Positions 46,209 to 56,534 of a stretch of DNA of 64,000 bases are shown here, one piece after another. The stretch lies in NCBI GenBank assembly GCA_036245805.1, contig BTRK01000003.1, positions 17,338,464-17,402,463 on the forward strand. The letters are read 5' to 3'. Under the pieces are notes generated by a model. It was not told the origin of the DNA, ran no database searches, and saw nothing but the letters and a program-made list of their open reading frames with translations. This DNA comes from Pristionchus mayeri (lineage: Eukaryota > Nematoda > Chromadorea > Rhabditida > Neodiplogasteridae). Position 1 is the stretch's first letter. Each line of letters opens with the position of its first letter. The translations under genes were made by a program, and so were the position numbers.

Positions 46209-46572
46209 GATGCCTTGTTAGAGTGCGCGAGATTGATGATATCAGCCACCGTACGGTCGATTTCACTCTAAAATATTATAGTTATCATTGTAGGGTGACA
46301 TCCCTCGCGTGAGGCAGACGGGCAAGATCTGTGTACTAGTCTCGTCGGTCTCCGCAACGAATGGAGACTAGAGATCGAGCCGTGAACTTATGCCTCTTGT
46401 GCGTAATAATTCCTTACCAATCCCTTCCCCGTCTCAAGCTCCGCCCCCCTCTCGCCTCCACCAATCACGATAAAAGGGCTGTGATAAGGACGAGGTACCA
46501 TCTTTCCTTTACACCTGCAGCGACGAAGACGCGTCCATTCCTCCTGACATCATTGAACTCATGCTGTTGCAG

Positions 46573-47784
46573 ATGTCGTACGATCTGGAAACGGCCGAGA
46601 AAGCTGCCTACGCGCCTTTCTTCGGATTCATGGGCGCCGCCTCTGCCCAAATTTTCTGCGTTCTAGGCCAGTTACATATATCGTAAAATGTATCTTACAA
46701 ACACGTCTTGCATTATTTTAGGCGCAGCGTACGGGACTGCCAAGGCGTCCGTTGGTATCTGTTCCTCGGGAGTGATGCGGCCCGAGCTCATCATGAAATC
46801 CGTCATTCCCGTTATCATGGCCGGAATCCTCGGTACGAATATCCATTTACTTGGAGCGTCATTTTTAGCTGATATTCTCGCATTTCCGCGAATTATGTTC
46901 CTTCTCCCCTACATGCACGATCTAGGTATGTATGGACTGGTCGTGGCCATGGTGCTGAAGGGCAAGGTGAAGGCAACTTCGAGTGGAGACTACGACCTCT
47001 ACAAGGGCTTCTCCCATCTCGCCGCCGGACTCACTTGCGGTCTCTGCGGTCTCGGTGAGCCCAATGATATTAATCCCTTCAGGATGACGAAATAGCAAGG
47101 GATGTGATGAGCGCGCTATTAGTGATAACACTAGTGGTGAATGACGAGCGAGTAACATTGACTCTTTGATTTAGTTGCGAAATCTCAATAGAGTTTTGAA
47201 TTCCAGTTCCATTCCCGTTCGCTTTTCCTTAACGACCGGGTGAGAAACTTCGTAAAATGTAGAGATAGTGACCGAATTTCAAACTGTAGCGCTGAATGGT
47301 AGCCTGTCTGGCATTGTACTTGTCGGTCGACCGGATTCCGCTCCTTTAATGCAACGAGCAATGGTCTGACTCTCTTCAGCTTGCAAGCTCTCTCGCCGGT
47401 GATAGAGACGAGAGAGCGTGCAAACTGAAGAGAGTCAGACCATTGCTCAACCCTGATGCAGGCGCTGGCTACGCGATCGGCGTCGTGGGGGACGCGGGCG
47501 TCCGAGGAACTGCCCAGCAGCCGCGTCTATTCGTAGGCATGATCCTTATCCTCATCTTCTCTGAGGTATGCAATGAACTACTGAAGTACGACGGAAGAGT
47601 GCGACTTTGATCATAGTTATATACCCTTCATTAGGAAATGGTGTGATATGAGAGAGTGTACCACAAACTTTACAGATTATCAAGTCCATCGATTATGTAT
47701 TGGTAAAGATTTTCTGATTTAAAAAATGCATTACAGGTGCTCGGTCTCTACGGGATGATCGTCGCTCTGATCCTCGGAGCTTAG
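46573..47784 (+). CDS. vha-2/vha-3-like: V-type ATPase 16-kDa proteolipid subunit c, 161 aa
   Basis: Exons 46573-46666, 46722-46832, 46926-47054, 47462-47565 and 47737-47784 give 161 codons plus TAG, the same length as C. elegans VHA-2/VHA-3. The protein forms the proton-carrying ring of the V0 sector in vacuolar and plasma membranes. Four membrane helices are visible. Helix 4 carries the essential glutamate in [13 protein letters not shown]. The N-terminus [20 protein letters not shown] and [15 protein letters not shown] are family signatures. ATG is directly preceded by a TTGCAG acceptor, suggesting trans-splicing. Intron 1 begins with GC rather than GT, since no GT site keeps frame. Intron 3 (407 nt) contains a hairpin element. 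AATAAA is at 47987. This is the most ordinary and best-supported gene of the window. Confidence 0.93.
47356..47448. repeat. Hairpin element in V-ATPase intron 3
   Basis: The arms GAGCAATGGTCTGACTCTCT and its inverse pair almost perfectly; the loop is GTGATAGAGAC. Same family as 33285-33378. It ends 13 nt before the exon 4 acceptor, so the folded RNA would sit next to the branch and acceptor region. Confidence 0.75.
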
Positions 47785-48500
47785 ACGGAAGATTCGCTCC
47801 GTTCATTATCGTATACCATTGTGCTAATGATCGCATGATCCATGTTTTCGCAAATTCTCCATTAGTTGTCAGATGAAATATAGAAGTATTAATGTATTAC
47901 GTAGTCCTGCACCATCTGTCTCATTCGCCTACGTAATGTAGATAATCAATATTTGTGTTTGATACTTATATTTCAAACGGTATGTGAATAAAGATGAATA
48001 ATGAGCAAGTATATTTATAATTATATTTCTATAGATGCAAAACTTCGCAGCGATACTGTAAATAATAGATTTTAAGAGCGAACGATGATTTGGTCATCGT
48101 AGTTTATAGGTAAATCCGCTATGTTATCCATAACGGCAAGGAGGGCTTGGCTATACAAATGTGGGTTGAAATGGAATGGAATGATCAATTCACATGATAG
48201 GTGGCCGAACGACTGAAGCCTGAGGAGTGAAGAACTAAACCGAATTGCGTTGTACTGAAAAAATGGGCTCTGCTCTGGTTTAGGAGGGTCCCTAAAATGG
48301 CGACCCCTCTAAAAGAGGAGTCGAACGAGAAATGAGATCCCATATTTTGATATATCCTCGTTCATCTGCACGGCATATTATTGTTCGGATGACCGACCCA
48401 AGAGATGGATAAGTAATTTGGAGAGCGGGCATACTTCCATTTCTGTTCAAGAAGGAAGGATACCCCATCAGATCAATGAAATTACCCAAGTGAAACTCCC
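47785..48500. other. Intergenic between V-ATPase gene and A2
   Basis: 3' untranslated region of the V-ATPase gene up to about 48000, then sequence without recognisable genes. 48465-48500 resembles the intron downstream of A1 exon 6. Confidence 0.4.
47987..47992 (+). promoter_or_regulatory. Poly(A) signal of V-ATPase gene
   Basis: AATAAA about 200 bp after the TAG stop. Confidence 0.5.
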
Positions 48501-49571
48501 ATTGGCAGAACTTCTCTGAGGAAATTGATGAGACGCGTGTTGGTGAGGGCGCGCTGAGCCTGAATTAATCAATGTAATATCTCTCTCCACTCTCTTTCTT
48601 TCTTGTCGCGCGGACAGTGATTCAGATTGTGTGAAGAGATCCAAGCGTCAGCATTTCTTCACAACTATGGAAGTATGCGACACAAGTGATTTTCAATTCT
48701 TTCGAAATAAATTAATTCAAATTCTGTCACTCGCCTGTGCGGAACTAATCGACTGAAACTCGTAAGTTGTCGCTTTATTTACCATCATCAGCCTGAAATT
48801 AATGGAGATTGTCCGACCCTCATTCCGCACGTATCTATGTTCTCAACAATACACATCCCCCTACTACCTTCACTCTCTAACCCCTATCGTTGCTTAGAAT
48901 CTAGTAGTGTATGTTATGAGAGTTTGAGCGTTACTCGTTTGATGAGTCTTTCTTGTTTTCGGTTTGCGAAAGTGATGTCAACACGATTTCTGCCTTGATC
49001 GCTCTCAATATTGTTAGTTTGCGTTTGACTCGTACACTCCGGTTGAATCCCCTACTGAAACAGGGACTCCTGGGGAATCCCGGGGACTTAATACTGTGAG
49101 CTCACTAATTGGTGAGTTGACGGCTAATTTATTTCAGAGCATGACAGCAGTTTCCATAATTTCATTCACTTACATCAGAATGCAGCTTGGGTGGATGTCT
49201 CGGCAGTGGCCGTGGAGGATGGAGGAAGGAGAGAAGCATGCAGCCCTGAAGAAAGAACACGGGCTCTAAGAGATAATAAGCCGTTATTTTTTTTTGAAAT
49301 GGACCCAGGTCATCATCGGACAGACCCTATCAGAGCGATGATATTACCTAACTGAAACTCACATCGGCAGATCCTCTCCGAAATAGAGAATACCTCTAGA
49401 CCACCTTTTTTGAAGCGTATTTAAGAATTTCCAACTCACCTCATTCGGTCTTGTAGAACCCTCGTTCCTCTTCTTCGAAAACGATCTAAGAGTTTTAGTT
49501 TTCGAAAATACATTGAACAAATAACTGCAAACCTTCTCAATCGAGGCGATCTTAGTCACGTCTTCTGTCAT
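48501..49571 (-). pseudogene. Gene A, copy A2: decayed
   Basis: Matches A1 exons 1 (49571-49533), 2 (49485-49440), 3 (49245-49174), 5 (48792-48735) and 6 (48559-48501). Lesions: exon 2 has one extra base (46 instead of 45 nt) leading to TGA; exon 4 is not found between 48793 and 49173; exon 5 is followed by GC instead of GT; exon 6 is followed by GG instead of GT; the last exon is absent. The LINE at 49657-52808 separates it from its upstream segment. Confidence 0.65.
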
Positions 49572-49656
49572 TCTTCCGTTCTTGTCTGTAAAGATGATAC
49601 AGTCACGTCACGCGAGATTACCGTTCTCAGTAGACGACTGTAAATGACTAGGTAGT

Positions 49657-52600
49657 AGGGTGGTTGAAATGGATCACGGTTAACCGTCCTGTTTACTCTC
49701 TCATACGGGTCATCCGTGAGGGGAGGGAGAGAGCGACGAGAGAGTTTCTCTCTCCACAGTGAATAGAGAGGGTAGGACTGCCAGAGGGGACGGCTAACCG
49801 TCTCATCCATCTCTGATCTGCCGAGGATCTGCCGAGGCCCTAAATAGCGACCCGTTGATCCATTTCAGCCACCCTACTAGGCTACACACTTGAGAACCAC
49901 ATTCTGGGTTCTCAAGTGTGTGGCGAGCGGTTGAGTGCGAGTTCGTCTCTCCGTCTCCGATTCCTCCCGCCCGGATTCCCTCTCCCAGACGCGTTTGGCA
50001 CGCGGGAGTTGTACGCCACCTTGATGAGTCGCCATCTCTACATCGGGACCATCAATGCCAGGACGCTCGCGACCAAGGACAAGCAGACCGAGTTGGAGCT
50101 CGCCCTCGACAAGATCAAATGGGACATGCTTGCAGTGCAGGAGTCTAGGATTGTGGGTTGTGCTTCATTCAACCTTCAGTCTTCAGGCACTGTAGTGTTC
50201 CATTCTGGCGGGCCCACTGCTTCCCATGGCGTGGCTTTCCTACTCCGACCGCACCTTGCGCGCGGAGCCGTGTTCAATGGTCTCTCCCCCCGCTTGGCCA
50301 CTCTCTCCCTCTCAGACCTGCGGCTCTTTCTGGTCTGCGCTTACGCCCCAACTTCTTCCTACGACGACCAGGCGTACGAGGACTTCATGGACCAGATTGA
50401 GACCGCCCTGAAGAGTGCCCCAAGAGGCCACATGCCCATCCTGGTCGGTGACTTCAACTGTCGAGTGGCGAGAGAACCAGGCAATGAAATATATGTCGGT
50501 GATTTCGCCTCCTCGACCCCGAACCCACGCGGTCGGACCTTCATTGAAGTCTGTGTGAGGAACAGGATGCGGCTATGGAACACGTTCCCCAAGAGGCGGC
50601 TCGGACGGATCTGGACCTGGCGCTCCCCCAACGGCTCAACATTCCATCAAATTGACTACGTTGCAGCGCCCACCACAGCGAGAGTAGTCAATTGCGGGGT
50701 CGTTGGAAGGTTCGAGTTCAACTCGGATCATCGCCTCGTCCGTCTATGTCTCTCTCTCCCCGACAAGGTCAGGCAGAAAAGATGCAGAGAGCGGCTTGAT
50801 TTCGATCGGGTAGCTTTTACTGCCAACGCATCCCTCCTTGCGTCACTGCCCCTTGGTCGCCCCAATTCTGCCGCCGATGCCTACTGCAAGATCAAGGCTT
50901 TCACTGAGACCGCGGCAGTCAACTGTTGGAGGAAGCGCCATTCCCCACCCTGGATCTCGACCGCAACAAAGAACCTTCTTGCCACACGTCACCAATTGCA
51001 ATCCAATTCGCAAGGAACTGTCGCCTATTCCATCGCATGCAAGGCTGCTCGAATGAGTCTCATAGCGGATATCAGGAAACGGAAGGAAGAACAAGCACGG
51101 CAAGCAGCGATGATGGGAAGGAGCATTGTGAAGTGCATGCTGTCTCTTCAGTCGTCGAAGCAGCGTCTTCTCGTCCCCGATCCTGTCTCTGGTGCACTCT
51201 CTCAAGCAGCAACCAAGACAGCGGTGAAGACCTTCTTTGAGGACCTCTACACGCCAGGAGTGCAGCTTCCTCTCACTGTGTCCCCTCCCGCTCTAGACCC
51301 ATTGCCACCCTTCCAATCCGATGAAATCAGGCATGCGATGTCTCTCCTGAAATGCGGCCATTCCCCTGGTTCGGATGGGATTCTCCCTGAGATGCTCTTC
51401 CTCGCCAGAGATCACTTGGCCCCAGACATCGCTGATCTGCTCAATCGACTGGTTGCCGGAGACGCAGTTCCAAGCGATTTGACGGAAGCAGTCGTTTCAT
51501 TGTTGCATAAGAAGGGAGATCCTAAGAACATCGGCAATTTCCGCCCCATTTCGCTGCTCACCGTCACTCTCAAGACGATGACAAGGGTGATTTTGAGAAG
51601 ATTCGAGCAAGTGTTGGAAGAGAATGAATCGACGACCCAAACCGGTTTTCGTCGCGGATTCAGCACCCTCGATAACCTTCATGCGATCAAGCAGGTAGCA
51701 GAAAGAGCCCACGAGTACGGTATCCCTATCTACTTGGCGTTTGTCGACTTCCGCAAGGCCTTCGACTGCGTTGAGTGGAATGCTTGCTGGAACGCCCTCT
51801 TCTTCTTCGGAGCCCACCCCATCCTCGTCCACCTTCTGCGTCGTCTTTACGAGTCTTCTTCCACACTCATTCGAGTAAACGAAGAACTCGTCCCTGTCAC
51901 CGTGAGAAGAGGAGTTCGCCAAGGGGATACACTCTCCCCTCGCCTTTTCAACGCTGTGCTAAGATCTGCGATGGATAAGATTGACTGGGAGAAGGATGGA
52001 ATCCAAATAGATGGGAGGAATCTATGCCATTTGGAGTACGCGGACGATGTAGTTCTCATCGCGAAGTCGAGACCCGAATTGGAGAAAATGTTGAAGAAGT
52101 TGATGAGCGCTTGCAGAAGAGTTGGTCTCGAAATCAATGCAGCAAAGACCAATCTACTCACCTCCTGCACCTCTACCAGGAATCCAATCACTATTGACAA
52201 TCTACGGTTCGAATTTGTCGAAAGAGCCACATATCTAGGAGGGCGAATCAGTCTTCCCCTAGATCACTCCGACGAAATTGAACATCGGATTGGACTGGGC
52301 TGGTACGCATGGAGTAAGCTGTCCCATCTTCTATCGTCACGCCTTTTACCCATGAAGATCAGGCGACGGCTCTTTGAAAGCTGCATCACAAGTACAGTAC
52401 TCTACGGATGCGAAGTCTGGGCATTACGATCGAGTGAGAAGGAACGACTGAGTGTTACTCAACGAAATATGGAACGGAGGATGTTGGGAGTTACGATCAG
52501 AGATCGTTGGAAGAATGAGCGAGTTCGTGGAATCACCAAGCTAAGAGACTGGGTCGAGGAGGGATTGAAACGGAAAGCACGGTGGGCACTCAAAATTAGG

Positions 52601-52808
52601 CAAATGAATCTGGAGCAGTGGAGTCGCGCTACTACAGTCTGGACACCCTACAACAGGAGCCGCCCCCCCTGGGAAGCCACGCGTACGCTGGAGAGACGAC
52701 CTTAGCCGAGCCATTGGCACACATTGGTGGAGTGCAACCTATGCAGAATATAGACAAATCCTCATCTGAGCAAACTGCCTGATATGATAAACTGACTGAT
52801 TGATTGAT
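49657..52808 (+). mobile_element. RTE-type non-LTR retrotransposon (LINE) with 12-bp target duplication
   Basis: TGACTAGGTAGT occurs at 49645-49656 and again at 52809-52820, marking the insertion. The 3' tail is a run of CTGA/TTGA tetranucleotides (about 52783-52808) rather than poly(A), as in RTE-like elements. The 5' 220 bp contain inverse ends GGGTGGTTGAAATGGATCA and TTGATCCATTTCAGCCACCC, so they may be a separate small element at the LINE's 5' end. A hairpin (ACACTTGAGAACC / GGTTCTCAAGTGT) precedes the ORF. The insertion is about 75 bp upstream of the A2 start. Confidence 0.75.
50024..52769 (+). pseudogene. LINE ORF: AP endonuclease plus reverse transcriptase, one frameshift
   Basis: From ATG 50024 the frame runs 893 codons to TAG at 52703-52705. 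The endonuclease half has INARTLATKDKQTELELAL, ILVGDFNCRV (from about 50440) and FNSDHRLVRL (about 50720). The RT half has FRPISLLTVTLKTMTRVIL, TQTGFRRGFSTLDNL, AFVDFRKAFDCVEW, GVRQGDTLSPRLFN and the catalytic YADDVV (from 52037). It would nick target DNA and reverse-transcribe its own RNA. At the seven-C run 52663-52669 the natural C-terminus moves to another frame, starting GKPRVRWRDDLSRAIG and ending at TGA 52767-52769. The frame is otherwise open, so this is either a young dead copy or a base-call error in the C run. Confidence 0.8.
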
Positions 52809-52820
52809 TGACTAGGTAGT

Positions 52821-53085
52821 GATGTCCGGTGAGGCCGACTACTAGTAGGACTGCGTATTGGTGCTATACAAGTGTTCCAAGAACGCTACTTGCTTGAAAT
52901 GGACTGGAAGAATGCTCTCCTCCTTCACTTCTTCATCTCTTCCGGCGGTCATCCGCACAATAATATGACATATTGGGAGATAGAACGAGGGAAAGAGAGA
53001 CTCAAAGGATTGTGCAATCTCCCGCAGTTCCGGTTATGCTTCAGAGAGGCTAGATGTGGATCAGTAGAGAGAGCAAAGTATTGAT
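52821..53085 (-). repeat. Upstream segment of the A unit, copy 2
   Basis: Homologous to 39994-40290. It directly follows the LINE and lies between B1 and A2. Confidence 0.55.
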
Positions 53086-53408
53086 TCGTCACCTTCTGAG
53101 CGAAAATTATCATTGTAGAATGCTCAAGGCCAGAAAAGTTCGAATGAAAAGTGTAGCTTTTTTCCGTTAAGCTATCCTCTCGATCTCCCTCACTGCTCTA
53201 TCTCGAGCACAATTACTTCCAGTTATGCTTCAGTATAACGAGAAATTCATTGGAAAAAAATAATCAAAGTAGTTTTTCGGTATGGTTTTTATTACACAAT
53301 AAAACTAATAGTATCATCAAATATGATTGATCATATAATATTTCACAGGCGGAGAAGCATACAAGAAATATAGCTAGATGATCGAAAATATTCGATTTCT
53401 CTCAATAT

Positions 53409-53708
53409 TTACAGATAGTACTCCTCGCTCTCCATCTTCCGAGGGATAAGCGCGTAGTCGATGCCTCGGTCTTCCGCCACCTGCAAGTGTTATATTATAT
53501 ATTATATACGTTCGGCGGTGCAACGCAAGACGAACTTATGCGTTATGATGCAAGAGCTCTTGATTTGTCAATTTCATGCACTAAATAACCGCTGAAACCA
53601 CGAATGACGCGATTATCATCTCTGATTCTTCTCACCAATAGTCCCAGCACGGGGCAGCACATGGACAGGAGGGCACAGGCGGAGGAAACTGCGAACGACC
53701 AACCAGCA
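53409..53708 (-). pseudogene. Gene B, copy B1: two C-terminal exons
   Basis: Exon 53708-53636 encodes a hydrophobic segment AGWSFAVSSACALLSMCC and PVLGLL. After a GT-AG intron, exon 53480-53409 encodes VAEDRGIDYALIPRKMESEE, YYL and TAA. The join is in frame. The layout (a last membrane helix with small residues and Trp followed by a short charged tail) recalls tetraspan/claudin-like proteins, but that is a loose impression. The exon upstream of the helix, seen in B2 and B3, is not found here. A truncated mariner lies where it should be, so this copy is incomplete. Confidence 0.5.
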
Positions 53709-53866
53709 CTGAGAATTGGTGTTATTATTATTATTTTTGTAATTGTGCTATTCTTGTTTATTAATTTTGTCATGAAGCAAGAAATCAGTAAACCATTGAG
53801 GAGTCGCAGCGTTTCAACTGACAGTGACACACAAAATATAGCGAATTTGCGCGTCATTCTAGAGGG

Positions 53867-54911
53867 TTTTACTTCATTACTACCGTCTTGGCCGATCCGT
53901 GAAGGAGGCCCACCCTGCCCTGACCCAGTCGGAAGGAGCTGACGCCCCCTCCATACCCTTCTGCTATAAGTGGTTCTCCCGCTTCAAGAAAGGGGAGTTT
54001 GGTCTCGATGATCAACCCCGCTCTGGACGCCCTCCCTCCCTCGATCAGCCTCTCGTTCTCCGCACGCTGAAGCGCAAGCCCATGGCCAGTGTGCGTGAGT
54101 TTAAGAAGGATACTGGTACTCCCAGATGAACGGTGTCCGATATCCTCCATCGATCTGGGAAGAAGCCGAAACTCCCACAAGTGATTCCCCATGACCTCTC
54201 CCCCGAACAGCTGAAAAATCGTGTTCAAGTCTGTCGGGAATTACTCCATCGTAGATCCAATCTTCGATGGGTTAATTCCATCATCGCTACAGATGAGAAG
54301 TGGATCACGTACGATAACCCTGTGAGGAGGCTGCAATGGGTGGATGCAGATGAGAAGCCCACGCCCGTCCCGAAGAAGGAAGAGCACGGAAAAAAGGAAC
54401 TCCTCTGCTTCTTCTTCTCAGTGCTCGGTCCCATCTACTGGGAGATCCTCGCCCCTGGCACCAGCATCAATACCGACCCCTTCTCTGAACAACTGCAAGA
54501 TGTCGCGATCAGAGTCCCTCCCAGACTCCTGAACCAGGGCAAAATTCTTCTTCTGATGGACAATGCTCTCCCACATCGAGCGAAGATGACCCAGAAGAAA
54601 ATGGACGAGCTGAAGATCGAGAGGATTCCCCATCCACCGTATTCCCCGGATCTCTCCCCATGCGACTACCACTGCTTCCGCTCTCTCTCTGACTTCTGCA
54701 AAGGAAAGAAGTTCAAGAATCGAGATGAAGTTGTGAGGGCTTTCGTGAACTGGGCGGTCTCGAAGAAACCCGCATTCTGGAAGAGAGGAATCGAGACCCT
54801 GCCCAATCGCTGGAGGGAGGTTGTGAGAAAGAAGGGGGCATACATTGGTCACTGAGAAAGCATTGAATAAAAAATAAAAACAAAAAATTATACGAACTTT
54901 CCGGACACCCC
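53867..54911 (+). mobile_element. Mariner element, 5'-truncated
   Basis: To the left, 53540-53866 is homologous to 57630-57943, and homology stops at about 53866 where transposase coding already begins. The 5' end and inverted repeat are therefore missing. The 3' end is near CTTTCCGGACACCCC (54897-54911), following AATAAAAAATAAAA. Confidence 0.65.
53870..54855 (+). pseudogene. Mariner transposase with in-frame stop and missing N-terminus
   Basis: One frame runs from the truncation point (YYRLGRSVKEAHPALTQ) to TGA at 54127-54129 and resumes at once to the stop at 54853-54855. Features: N-terminal helix-turn-helix remnant WFSRFKKGEFGLDDQPRSGR; catalytic D in IIATDEKWITYDNP; second D in LLLMDNALPHRAK; third D in SPDLSPCDYHCF, with 34 residues between the last two, the mariner DD34D signature. 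The copy is inactive because of truncation and the stop. Confidence 0.8.
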
Positions 54912-56534
54912 AATATTTAAAGGAATAAATAAATTTATGATAAATAACAAAAAGAAGGGAATTTTAGTATGCCACTAATTTCCATTACTAAAAATGGCCA
55001 GAAAAGATTTTCTTTGCTCATTCGAAGTTGTAAAAACATCAGCAAAAATATCGAAAAATGGAGTGGATTTGAACCCCCGAATGAACGTACGCTAACCGAA
55101 CACGCTACCAATTGAGCCATTCCGGCAACGAAGTAATTGAGCACAAGAGGACTCATGTTCGTTGGTGCGAATAGAAAGAACAGGTCCACGCCTGATCTCG
55201 AAACTTCATATGATCATATCTCACATCACCGGAATTTGATTTGCACAAAAATCGTTTTCTGGCCTATCGACAAGGTGTACTATCTGCTCTGAAATTGGTG
55301 ACTTGCACTTTTGAGGTTTAAGCATACATCCGGTGTGGAAAGCAATGAATACGATCTCTTAGGGTGATGGTTTGTACTTGAGCGTGTAGAGAATCGAAAA
55401 TTACCCCAAGAATTCAATTTTCATGTTTCTAGAGCAATTTTTAATGGAAATCGACAGAATGAACTGGAAAAGTCGTCGATTCCGAGCGCGCCGCAGCGCG
55501 TCATTAGAGGTCAACTATGCAAAATGAAGCTGACCATCGTCATCAGCGTCGATAACAACCCCGAAAACCATATTTTCGAAAAATTGGTGTGCCAACGTTT
55601 GTCCGAACCTTAGAAATACGTCGTCATATGTAAGCTAGGTCTCTGGTAAAAGTTTCTCAGTGGGATCCCAGTGGATTTCCCAGTGGGGAGCCCGCATATA
55701 CCTCACTGGGAAACCCACTTGGATCCCAGTTCGCGACACCTCCCCTGGGATCCCACTGAGAAACCGTTACCAGAGGTGGTGCTGACTGGTGCGGCCAACT
55801 AGTGCTAGAAATGCGCATTGGTGCTACAAATGTTCCAAGGGAATGCTACCTGCTCGAAATTTACTGAGCGTATGTCCACTCTCCACTTCGCTTCTCTATC
55901 AGTTCGTTTAGTTCACCTTTCTCTCACTCCTTTGTTGTATCTCATGTTTCCGTTGCTTACATGATCCTCGCCTATTTTCTTGTGCCAATAACATGATAAA
56001 TTTATTAAATTATTTATTATATCTCTTGAGGCAGTCAGCCGAACACTAGTTTGTGCTGGACAGATCAGAAGATAGAACGAGGAAAGAGAGACGCAGAGGA
56101 TTGTGCCGTCACCCGCAGTTCCGGTTATGCTTCAGAGAGGCTAGACGAAGATCAGTAGAGAGAGCTAAGCAATTACTCTTCTTTTTCCTATTCAAAAATA
56201 TCATCACAGTATGCCCACAGATAAAATACAGATCATTAGAATCACGATAAAAAGTGTAAATCTTCACCTTCATTTCTCCCGATTACGGATAGAACGCAAT
56301 CCTCTCAATCTCCGTCACTGCTCTATCTCGGGCACTGTCACTTCCGCTCACTTCTAGCTATGCTTCTGTATGACGAGAAATGCTTTGGTAAAATAGTCGA
56401 AGCACTTTTTTCTGTATGTTTTTTTATTACACAATAAAACTAATAGTATCATCAAATATAATAGATCACACGATATTTCACAGGCGAAGAAGCATAGAGG
56501 AAGACCAGCTAGACGATAGAAAATATTCGATTTC
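54912..56534. other. Remnant of an A unit, no intact gene
   Basis: 55786-56180 matches the A-unit upstream segment, but the gene A exons expected on its lower-coordinate side are absent. 55640-55785 is a hairpin. The region 56180-56530 is the 3' flank of gene B2, as seen also at 53085-53400 and 60600-60970 (ACAATAAAACTAATAGTATC). Confidence 0.5.
55640..55785. repeat. Hairpin element
   Basis: The arms CTCTGGTAAAAGTTTCTCAG and, inverse, CTCTGGTAACGGTTTCTCAG, with several GGGATCCCAG palindromes inside. It sits at the border of the A-unit upstream segment. Confidence 0.65.

Noticed and set aside
55060..55135. tRNA-like sequence on the minus strand (GGCTCAATTGGTAGCG ... GGTTCAAATCC)
   Set aside because: The anticodon loop lacks the invariant U before the anticodon, and the stems contain mismatches. 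Probably a tRNA pseudogene or SINE piece.
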